A DNA stretch of 64,000 nucleotides from Pseudonocardia parietis. GTDB lineage: Bacteria > Actinomycetota > Actinomycetes > Mycobacteriales > Pseudonocardiaceae. The stretch lies in NCBI RefSeq assembly GCF_017876315.1, contig NZ_JAGINU010000001.1:2604001-2668000 (forward strand), written 5' to 3'. Position numbers and translations under genes: made by a program. Below are positions 8,494 through 15,617 of this stretch, piece by piece. Numbering within the stretch: the first letter of the stretch is position 1; each line of letters begins with the position of its first letter. The notes under the pieces are model-generated. The model was not told the origin of the DNA. It searched no databases and was given only the letters and a program-made list of their open reading frames with translations.

Positions 8494-9125
8494 CGCGCGC
8501 GCCGATTCTGCCAGACGGCGACCGCGCCGAGGGCCGCCGATACGGCACTCAACACCACGGAAGCGACCGTCCAGTGGTCGGGCCCGCGGCGAGTGGGAAG
8601 CGCCGGTGCGGTCGAGGTGGAGGCACGGTCGGTGAAGACCGCTGTGCCGATCGAGGGGCGCGAAGTCGGCGCCGGGACGCCGCCGAGAGCGCTCTCGAGG
8701 TTCCGGGAGAACGTGGTGGTGACCTTCCCCACCTGCTTGGCGACGACCTTCTGTCCCACGCTGCCCAAGGCGCCCGCGAGGACCACATCGCCGTCGACCG
8801 AGACGGTCGTCCGGTCCGGCCCTGCGGCCTCGACCTGCACGGTGACGGTGGCTCGGACGTTGCCCATGGCCCCACGGACGGACTTTCCGGTCGCGGTGAA
8901 GGCGATGAGCTTCTCCGGCACCCGCTCGACGATCTTCACCGCCGCTGCGAAGGTGGCCGACATGGGGCCGACGCTCTGAGTGATCCGGACGTCGATGTCG
9001 TCGGGCCCGGTCAGCACCAGGTCCTCGACGCCGGGCACACAGCCGGCCACCTTCTCGGGGTGCTCGAAGAACGCCCACACCGAGGTCAGCGGCTGCGCGA
9101 CCTCGAATTCCTCACGGAGTTGCAT
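8490..9125 (-). CDS. CoxG-like SRPBCC subunit with C-terminal membrane anchor
   Basis: This 211-residue protein belongs to the CO-dehydrogenase subunit G (SRPBCC) family: FExxxPLTSVWAFFEHPEKVAGCVPGVE at the start and SVGQKVVAKQVGKVTTTF near residues 120-140. A proline-rich linker is followed by a single membrane segment at about 186-205 and a basic tail, so it may hold the hydroxylase at the membrane. In the reported 3-hydroxypyridine dehydrogenase a stand-alone SRPBCC protein is a fourth enzyme subunit; this gene fits that role. ATG at 9125 is preceded by the ribosome-binding site GGAAGAGAG. The upstream gap of 43 bp is the widest in the operon. Confidence 0.85.
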   Translation of the reverse strand: MQLREEFEVAQPLTSVWAFFEHPEKVAGCVPGVEDLVLTGPDDIDVRITQSVGPMSATFAAAVKIVERVPEKLIAFTATGKSVRGAMGNVRATVTVQVEAAGPDRTTVSVDGDVVLAGALGSVGQKVVAKQVGKVTTTFSRNLESALGGVPAPTSRPSIGTAVFTDRASTSTAPALPTRRGPDHWTVASVVLSAVSAALGAVAVWQNRRAR

Positions 9126-9168
9126 GATCTCTCTTCCACCCGCGGACGCCGCCGCGGGCACGTCGGGG

Positions 9169-10029
9169 TCACGGGCGCGGGGCCCGCAGGTCGTTCAGCG
9201 CGCGGCGGAGGTGGACCGGCAGCAGGTGGCGCCGGTAGGCCGCGGACGCACGCACATCGGAGGGCGGATCGATGACCTCCGCAGCGGCCGCGGCCGCCGC
9301 GTCGAGGTCGGCGTCGGTCAGGCGCGAGCCCTCGAGTCCGTTCGCCGCCGCGGTGGCGAGCACGGGGCTGTCCGCCACGCCGCCGAGGGCGATGCGGACA
9401 TGGCGCCAGATGCCGTCGGCGTCCCGGTCGCCCGTGACCACCACACTGACGACCGCGAAGTCGTTGTGCTTGCGGCAGTACTGGCGGAACGCGACGTGCT
9501 GCGGGCGCCCCGGGAAGTCGACCGCGACGAGCAGCTCGTCCGGTTCGAGCACTGTGGCGTACGAGCCCGTGTACAGCTCCGCGACGGGGATACGGCGCAC
9601 GCCGTCCGGCCCGACCACGACGACGGTCGCGTCGAGCACGAGGCAGGCCAGGGGCATCTCGCCGGTCGGGTCGCCGTGCACAAGGGATCCGCCGATGGTG
9701 CCCCGGTTGCGGACCTGCCGGTCGCCGATGTGGGTCACGATCCGCGAGAGCAGCGGCAGCCGCTCGGTCACGAGTGGCGAGCGCTCGAGGGTCGAGTACC
9801 GGACCAGTGCGCCGATCTCGGTGCGCTCACCGTGGACGCGCAGGTCGTCGAGCTCGTCGATCTCGTTGATGTCGACGAGCGCGTCGGGCCGCCAGAGCCG
9901 CATGTTGAGCATGGGGACCAGGCTCTGGCCACCGGCGAGCACGCGGGCGCCGCCGGCGTGCTCGCGCAGGTGTGTGACGGCCTCGGTGACGGTGTTCGGC
10001 CGGTGGTAGGCGAAGCGCGCGGGTTTCAC
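9169..10029 (-). CDS. Molybdenum hydroxylase FAD-binding medium subunit
   Basis: The 286-residue product is a CoxM-type FAD subunit. FAD-binding motifs are GGQSLVPMLNMRL near residues 32-44 and TIGGSLVHGDPTGEMP near 110-125, followed by the CO-dehydrogenase flavoprotein C-terminal domain. It accepts electrons from the 2Fe-2S subunit and passes them to an external acceptor. The GTG at 10029 overlaps the stop of the PEP-synthase-like gene (GTGA). It is separated from its partner subunits by five genes, yet all lie on the same strand and most overlap, so stoichiometric co-expression is likely. Confidence 0.92.
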   Translation of the reverse strand: MKPARFAYHRPNTVTEAVTHLREHAGGARVLAGGQSLVPMLNMRLWRPDALVDINEIDELDDLRVHGERTEIGALVRYSTLERSPLVTERLPLLSRIVTHIGDRQVRNRGTIGGSLVHGDPTGEMPLACLVLDATVVVVGPDGVRRIPVAELYTGSYATVLEPDELLVAVDFPGRPQHVAFRQYCRKHNDFAVVSVVVTGDRDADGIWRHVRIALGGVADSPVLATAAANGLEGSRLTDADLDAAAAAAAEVIDPPSDVRASAAYRRHLLPVHLRRALNDLRAPRP

Positions 10030-11120
10030 GACGGACGCTTCGCCGCGGCGACACCCGTGCCGGAGAACCTGGCCAACACGTGCCCGACCGCTGACTTCGG
10101 CGCCGCCACGAGTTGCTCGGCCCGGCGCTGCGCCCAGACCGTCTCCGGGCGCACCTGCAGGACGAACACCTCGCCGGCCTCGGAGACCGCCCACTCGATG
10201 TCCTGTGGGGCGCCGCGGTGGTGCTCGATCCGCTTGGCCAGCTTGGCCAGTGCGTCGATCTCCTCGTCGGTCAGGCAGGGTCGCTGGTGCCGGTCCTCGG
10301 GCACGGGGACGAGACCGACCACGCCCGTGGCGGGATCGACGCCGTACGCGGACTCCTGCGGTGTCAGCTCGCGTCGGACGACCTCGAAGGTCACCTTGTC
10401 GACGACGAAGCGGCTCGGCGTGACGCCGCCGCCGACCACCCCCTCGCCCAGGCCCCAGCACCCCTCGACGACGACTTTCGAGCGGTCGCCGGTCACCGGG
10501 TCCAGGGTGAACATGACGCCGGCGGAGCGCGCCTCCACCATCCGCTGCACGCCGACGCAAATGCCGTGGTCGGCGAGCACCGCGTCCGCGGTGGCCTCCG
10601 GCTTGTAGGTCAGCACGGCCGGGCCGAACATGCCCGCCCAGCACCGGCGGACGTGTGTCAGGACGTCGTCGACGCCACGGATCCACAGGAAGGTGTCGTA
10701 CTGCCCGGCGAAGCTGGCCCCGGCCAGGTCCTCGGACTCCCCGCTCGACCGGACGGCGACCGGCAGGTCGGCGCTCCCGGTCTCCTGCTCGAGTCGGGCG
10801 TAGGAGGAGCGGATGGCGTCCTCGAGGGCCGGCGGCACGGCCGCGCCCTCGATCTCAGCCGAGAACTCCGCGCTCAGCTGTTGGACGCGGGCCAGGTCGG
10901 CATCGCGCGCCTCGGCCCGCACCGTGCGGGCAGCGTCTGCCAGCCCGGACTCGGCGAGGAAGTAGCGATAGGCAGAGGTGGTGACGCCGAACCCGGGCGG
11001 GACGGCAAACCCGGCCGCGGTCATCTCGGCGAGGCTGCCGAACTTCCCGCCGAGCAGCGGGCTGGCGACGGCCGCGGGGTCGTCGATCCGGAGAACGAAG
11101 GGGGTCTCCGTCGTGGTCAT
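10026..11120 (-). CDS. PEP synthase/pyruvate phosphate dikinase-like ATP-binding subunit
   Basis: This 364-residue protein is the ATP-grasp (nucleotide-binding) half of a PEP synthase-type dikinase standing alone. It contains GGKFGSLAEM near residues 24-33, VAVRSSGESEDLAGASFAGQ near 122-141, and FVLQVRPET near the end, all hallmarks of the PEP/pyruvate dikinase N-terminal domain. Its partner with the swivelling histidine is encoded just upstream with a four-base overlap. The size pair (about 40 and 70 kDa) equals that of Thauera phenylphosphate synthase, which phosphorylates phenol with ATP. A dikinase-like protein of this type was reported to be required for 3-hydroxypyridine dehydrogenase activity in Ensifer. 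True substrate unproven. Confidence 0.88.
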   Translation of the reverse strand: MTTTETPFVLRIDDPAAVASPLLGGKFGSLAEMTAAGFAVPPGFGVTTSAYRYFLAESGLADAARTVRAEARDADLARVQQLSAEFSAEIEGAAVPPALEDAIRSSYARLEQETGSADLPVAVRSSGESEDLAGASFAGQYDTFLWIRGVDDVLTHVRRCWAGMFGPAVLTYKPEATADAVLADHGICVGVQRMVEARSAGVMFTLDPVTGDRSKVVVEGCWGLGEGVVGGGVTPSRFVVDKVTFEVVRRELTPQESAYGVDPATGVVGLVPVPEDRHQRPCLTDEEIDALAKLAKRIEHHRGAPQDIEWAVSEAGEVFVLQVRPETVWAQRRAEQLVAAPKSAVGHVLARFSGTGVAAAKRPS

Positions 11121-13000
11121 GCGGTCACGTCCTCAAGCACGCGGACGACGCCGTTGCCGCCGTCGACCTCGATGAGCTGTCCGGTCCTAATGGTGGTGGT
11201 GGCGAAGCCCGTGCCGACGACGGCCGGGAGGCCGTACTCACGGCACACGATGGCGGTGTGCGCCATGATGCCGCCGACGTCGGACACGGCGGCCGAGAGC
11301 CGGGAGAAGACCGGCGCCCAGCTCGGCGCGGTGATGCGGCAGACGAGGATATCCCCGTCCTCGACCTCGTGGAGCTGTTCGGGGTCGAGGATCACCCGGG
11401 CCTTGCCGGTCGCCTTCCCTGCAGAGGCGGCCACGCCGTTGAGCCGGTTCGGGTCCTGACCCTCGGAGCCGAGCCACTCCTGCACCGACTCCTGGTTGAT
11501 TCCCCAGAGCATCACCGTCAGGGGTTCGGTGATGTACTCCGGCGGCACACCGAGCGCGGGCTGCGGCGGGTTCGCCTTGAGCACCTCGCGGATGCGCTGT
11601 CGGCGCTCGACCTCCGGCCGCCAGTACGTGACGCCCCGTGCCTGGGTCCCGGTCGCCCACCCGATGTTGAGGTCGTAAAGCGCCGAGTAGATCTCGTTGC
11701 GGTGCAGGTAGAAGATGTCCTCGCGGTCGTCGAGGAAGTCGTGCGCGACGAACACGTCGCCCAGTTCGCGCACCTTCGACCAGAATATCGAGTGGTGCCA
11801 GTGCTCGACGTAGAAGTTGTGGTTCTCGACGAACGGGAAGACCTTGCGCGCGAGTTCGACGAGCCCGTCGAACGACTCCCGGTCGGCATCGGTAGGCAGG
11901 TAGGTGCGGTACTCGTCGGTGACCCGGACCCGTTCAGCGAGGATGGCCTCGAGCGGGCGCTCGATCTCGTGACCGTCGAGCAGGGTCTTGATGTAGCCGC
12001 GCAGGGCGGTGAACGGCAGTCGCAGGTCGTCGATCCACGCGCGGTCGCTGTGCTGGTATCCGGCTCCGGTGGAGAACCAGAACCACGGGTCCTTGGCCTG
12101 CTCGAAAGCCTCGATCCAGCGGCCGCCGACCGGCTGGGCGGCGACCGCGGCGATGGCGGCATCCGGGTCCTCGTGGGTGAGTAGCTGCTCGGTCAGCCCG
12201 AGGTCGACGGCGAGCCTGGCCAGCGCGCGGATCTCGTCGTCGGGCCGAAACAGCATGATGTCGATGCCGGAGACCATGCTCGCTATCGTCTGGTCAGTGA
12301 TCCCCGGGAAGGCGGCCTGACAATACTCGCGGAACGTCAGGTAGGCGCCGTAGCCGAGATTGAGCATCTCGAAGTGGTAGGAGCCCATCTCGAATAGGTT
12401 GTGGATGAGCTCGCTGTAGCTGGTGAGCAGATCGTAGGTGGAGTACAGCCCGCGATGGGAGAAGACCGCGGACTCCGACTCCTTGCCCGGCAGCGGCGCG
12501 AAGCTGATCTGCTTCAACCGTTCGATGCAGTCGGTCGCCTTGGCCACCCACTGCTCGTAGATCTCATCCCAGTTCTCGTAATAGTGTCCCGCCCGCACCT
12601 CGAAATCCCCCGCCCGAGCGGCGATCTCGTCGGCGTCGACCACAGCGTTCGGGCTGATATAGAGGTAGCCGTTGATGATGCGCTGATCGATCCCGCCGGC
12701 CAGCGGGATGGGCCACACCCGGGTGGACATCTGGCTGACCGCGACCCACCAGTTCTCGGTCATGATCGTGTCGAACGGGTAAAGCGGCTCGGGATTGTGC
12801 ATCCCGTCGAAGAACCAGAACTTGCCGTCCTCGAACTCCGCGCGCTCCGTGCTGAGCAGCGCGTAGTACGGGTACATGCTTTCCCAGCCCTCGGCGCCGG
12901 GGGGCGTCGTCACCGCGAACGGGCTGGCGAATCGCTTCCCGGGAACCGCCTGAGCGGGCTCGCCCGGCACAGGTGTGGAATCAGGACTCGTGATGGTCAT
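11117..13000 (-). CDS. PEP-utilising swivelling-histidine subunit, phenylphosphate synthase-like
   Basis: The product is about 627 residues. Its last 100 residues form a PEP-utilising mobile domain with the phosphohistidine motif GGIMAHTAIVCREYGLPAVV; the histidine is at about residue 581, close to its place in the 70-kDa Thauera phenylphosphate synthase subunit. The first 450 residues are rich in Trp, Tyr and His and probably form the substrate-binding part. No pyruvate/PEP TIM-barrel domain of a full PEP synthase is present. It overlaps the amidase gene before it and the ATP-grasp gene after it. The pair likely phosphorylates a hydroxylated ring substrate; this is inference from the family and the neighbours. 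Confidence 0.87.
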   Translation of the reverse strand: MTITSPDSTPVPGEPAQAVPGKRFASPFAVTTPPGAEGWESMYPYYALLSTERAEFEDGKFWFFDGMHNPEPLYPFDTIMTENWWVAVSQMSTRVWPIPLAGGIDQRIINGYLYISPNAVVDADEIAARAGDFEVRAGHYYENWDEIYEQWVAKATDCIERLKQISFAPLPGKESESAVFSHRGLYSTYDLLTSYSELIHNLFEMGSYHFEMLNLGYGAYLTFREYCQAAFPGITDQTIASMVSGIDIMLFRPDDEIRALARLAVDLGLTEQLLTHEDPDAAIAAVAAQPVGGRWIEAFEQAKDPWFWFSTGAGYQHSDRAWIDDLRLPFTALRGYIKTLLDGHEIERPLEAILAERVRVTDEYRTYLPTDADRESFDGLVELARKVFPFVENHNFYVEHWHHSIFWSKVRELGDVFVAHDFLDDREDIFYLHRNEIYSALYDLNIGWATGTQARGVTYWRPEVERRQRIREVLKANPPQPALGVPPEYITEPLTVMLWGINQESVQEWLGSEGQDPNRLNGVAASAGKATGKARVILDPEQLHEVEDGDILVCRITAPSWAPVFSRLSAAVSDVGGIMAHTAIVCREYGLPAVVGTGFATTTIRTGQLIEVDGGNGVVRVLEDVTA

Positions 13001-13707
13001 GCAGGGACCTCTGACTTGGGCTTGGTGGCGGGCGGGCGTGCGGTCTCGGGGCCGAGGAGCGTTTCGGCCGCGCCGACCGGTCGGGTGAGGTAGTCGATGA
13101 CCTCTTCGAGGTCGACGACGTCGCCGTACTTCTCGTCGATGTCGAACAGACTCGCGGCGTGGGGACCGGGAGCCCGGTCGGCGACGCACTCCTGCGGGAC
13201 CAGGCTCGGGAAGCCGTACTGGACCGCGTCGACCACGGTCGCGCGGACGCATCCACTCGTCGTGGCACCGGCAACGACGACCGTGTCGACGCCCTTCGAG
13301 ACCAGGTACGTCGCCAGGCCCGTTCCGAAGAAGGCCGACGCACCGGTCTTGACGATGATGTGCTCGTCGGGCCGACCGCCGAGGCGGTCGTCGATCTCCA
13401 CGAGCCGGCTCCCCGCCGTCAGCGCAGCCATACCCTTGGCCTTGCGTAGCCAGGTGAGTCCGCCGACCTGCCCCGGGTCGTAGGCGATGGTCGTAAACAC
13501 GACGGGCACGTCCGCGGACCGCGCAGCGGCGAGCAGGCGCCCCGTCGCCAGCACGGGCCCGGTCATGTCCGCGCCCGTCGGGTAGGCGGGGTCGGTGAAG
13601 CCGAAACTAAAGTCGACCACCACCACCGCGGGCTGGGCCCCCCGTGCCAGGGAATGGCCGAAACCTGCGCGATCGTACACATCGACCGTGTTGGGCTCGT
13701 CGTCCAC
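12997..13707 (-). CDS. nicF: Maleamate amidohydrolase (isochorismatase family)
   Basis: This 236-residue cysteine hydrolase converts maleamate to maleate and ammonia. The catalytic triad is visible as Asp32 (VVVVDFSFGFTDP), Lys120 (IIVKTGASAF) and Cys153 (ATTSGCVRATVVDA). The chosen GTG start at 13707 has the ribosome-binding site GAGAGGAG five bases upstream. It is the first gene of the leftward operon, directly behind the intergenic region shared with the GntR gene. With NicX, NicD and NicE it completes the route from 2,5-dihydroxypyridine to fumarate. Confidence 0.9.
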   Translation of the reverse strand: MDDEPNTVDVYDRAGFGHSLARGAQPAVVVVDFSFGFTDPAYPTGADMTGPVLATGRLLAAARSADVPVVFTTIAYDPGQVGGLTWLRKAKGMAALTAGSRLVEIDDRLGGRPDEHIIVKTGASAFFGTGLATYLVSKGVDTVVVAGATTSGCVRATVVDAVQYGFPSLVPQECVADRAPGPHAASLFDIDEKYGDVVDLEEVIDYLTRPVGAAETLLGPETARPPATKPKSEVPA

Positions 13708-14231
13708 CGATACTCCTCTCACGGCGTCGTGATCCGGCGTCAGCGGCATGTATAGCAGGCGACGGCATACGTGTATACCACCTGCCGTCCACCGACCGTG
13801 TCGATCGCCGGCAGTGCGCTCCACGGGCGACATGGGAGGAAGGCAGGCCGTCGGCGGCGAATGCTGCCGGACAACCGCGCTGAGGTCGTGGCTCCCGCGT
13901 CCTCGCACCAAGGACGGCAAGCGCCCTTCGGCCGTGCGGAGACCGTCTACCGCTGCGGTGTGCCGTAGGGGCTTGACCAGCAAGCCGGCTCCGGCTGACC
14001 AGGAACCGCACACGCTGCCTTCTGCCACGTCGTCGAATGTTGCGATGCTGGCCGGCGGTGTCTCGTGCGGCGCGTTCGCCGGTGTCCTCGCCCGGCAACG
14101 AACGGGCAGAGCCCTGCAACCGTCCTCCATGGCCGCGGCGAACGCGTGTGCCCGTATCGTCATCGATCAGGAAAGGTCCGCACGTGAGACAAAGCGGCGG
14201 ACGATGGACCGCCCAGAACGGAGACCGGTAC
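13708..14231. promoter_or_regulatory. Divergent control region of the hydroxypyridine operon and its GntR gene
   Basis: This 524-bp gap separates nicF (leftward) from the GntR gene (rightward) and must hold both promoters. The part near nicF is AT-rich for this genome: TGTATAG at about 13749 and GTGTATACCA at 13771-13780. The GTATAC core at 13773-13778 is the type of palindrome often bound by FadR-class GntR proteins. It lies about 65 bp upstream of the nicF start, a reasonable operator position. I see no gene in the remainder. Confidence 0.5.
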
Positions 14232-14921
14232 ATGCAGCTCTCGGAGCCTAACACCGTTCCGCTGTCGCAACGCACAAGCGAGGGCGTCGCCCGAGTCCTG
14301 CGCGAGGAAATCTTCTCCGGTAATCTCAAGCCAGGAGAATCGCTGCCGGAGCGGACGCTTGCCGAGGGCCTCGGTGTCAGCCGCACCCCCGTTCGCGAGG
14401 CGCTGTTCACGCTGCAAAGCGAAGGCCTTGTCGAACTTACGCCCAATCGAGGCGCAACAGTGCGCAGAATCACCTCGAAGGACATCGTGCAAATTTACTC
14501 GTTGCGTGCCGTTCTGGAGGCGTACGCGGCCGCGGAGGCCGCTCGCACACGCACTCGGAAGGACATCGACGCGCTCCTCGACGCCCAGGCCAAACTTGAA
14601 CGCGTCGGCGTATCCGGCACGGCACACGAACAGGCACTTGCCGACCTAGCGTTCCACAGACTGATCAGCGACGCGACTGGAAGTAGTTTGCTGCGAACGA
14701 TCATGGGGCAAGTGCTTGCGTTCACCGTGAGCTACCGATCCCGCTATTCCTACCCGGCCGAACGTGCCGCTCTCGCGATCGAGCAGCACCGCAATATTCT
14801 CGAGGCCTTACGAGCGCAGGACAGCGAGCTGGCCGAGCGGCTCATGGCCGAGCATGTCGAATCATCCCGCGAATTCGCTCTCAAGCATTTCGACGAGAGC
14901 GAGAATGCTGTAATTCCGTGA
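14232..14921 (+). CDS. GntR-family regulator (FadR/VanR type), probable controller of the hydroxypyridine operon
   Basis: The 229-residue product has a GntR winged-helix domain at about 12-80 (SEGVARVLREEIFSGNLKPG, then LAEGLGVSRTPVREAL) and an all-helical FCD ligand-binding domain with conserved acidic/histidine metal-site residues (DLAFHRLI, EQHRNILEAL). FCD regulators usually sense an organic acid and repress the adjacent catabolic genes. It is divergent from nicF. Its codons end in A or T more often than in neighbouring genes (for example CTT, ACG/ACT, CAA, AAT), suggesting a different history. ATG at 14232 is preceded by GGAGA. Confidence 0.88.
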   Translation: MQLSEPNTVPLSQRTSEGVARVLREEIFSGNLKPGESLPERTLAEGLGVSRTPVREALFTLQSEGLVELTPNRGATVRRITSKDIVQIYSLRAVLEAYAAAEAARTRTRKDIDALLDAQAKLERVGVSGTAHEQALADLAFHRLISDATGSSLLRTIMGQVLAFTVSYRSRYSYPAERAALAIEQHRNILEALRAQDSELAERLMAEHVESSREFALKHFDESENAVIP

Positions 14922-15524
14922 CGAATTACGACCATTTCGGGCTGTTCCGGATTCGGAGTGCAGGTGAGGGTGTGGCAGCTCGCGGAGGCGGGGTCGCGTC
15001 GCTGCGGTGAGGCGGGCCCGGGCCGCTGATGATGCAGGTTCTTACACCAAGATCACTGACCCTACATCGTCAGTGTCCGGCGCAGGGGGCCAAGCTCAGA
15101 CGCACGCCTTTCGCGGTTCGCAAGCACGACAACGCCGCTCGGCGTCGCACGAAGCCGGGATCGCCACCGGGAAACGACCCGGGCGCAGCGTACCGGGGAG
15201 CGGGCGTCGCGGATCTCGCTGCTCCGGGCGCCTCAGGTGCCGGCTGCGTCCCCGCCGATGTCGGCCATCCGAATCAGGTGCCGGCTGCGTCCTCGCCGAT
15301 GTCGGCCATCCGAGCGTCGAAGAAGTACTCCCACCAGCGCTCCGGCAGGCTCGGCGGCACCGGCGTCTCGGAGTCGAGCAGCCGCGGATGATCGAACCCG
15401 CCCCGTAGCTCGGGTCGTGGCCGCGCAGCGACGGGAACCGCTCGGGCAGGTACCGAGCACGATCGGCACCGTCGATGGAGTGGGTCACCAGCGGGGCCCG
15501 ACGGTGGTCCCGACGCGCACCGCT
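14922..15524. other. Gene-poor stretch with decayed coding traces
   Basis: No intact gene. The reverse strand between about 15290 and 15490 reads like the broken C-terminal part of a protein (YLPERFPSLRGHDPSYGAG and, one frame over, LPERWWEYFFDARMADIGED), which I do not recognise. The last part is duplicated in the 41-bp repeat listed separately. The stretch lies between the GntR gene and the insertion-sequence cluster. Confidence 0.4.
15235..15313. repeat. 41-bp direct tandem duplication
   Basis: Two adjacent copies with a 41-bp period start at 15235 and 15276 (AGGTGCCGGCTGCGTC...). About 38 bases match with a single C/T difference. Because 41 is not a multiple of three, it would shift any reading frame and is consistent with decay of the reverse-strand gene trace here. 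Confidence 0.8.
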
Positions 15525-15617
15525 GACAACGGCATCGCCGACAAGCTCGGGATCCCGACCGCCTACCTGCGCCGGACCCGCGAGCAGAACATTGCCCTGT
15601 ACGACGACAACGTCAAT
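15525..15617 (+). pseudogene. DUF932-like (phage/plasmid-related) gene fragment cut by ISL3 element
   Basis: The frame reads DNGIADKLGIPTAYLRR and continues to LYDDNVNG, resembling the central region of DUF932 phage/plasmid-related proteins (KLGIPxAYLRR...LxDxNVNxWL). The frame is interrupted exactly where the ISL3 terminal repeat begins. No start codon or N-terminal part is recognisable upstream. The element therefore seems to have landed in, or captured, a mobile-DNA gene. Confidence 0.45.
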
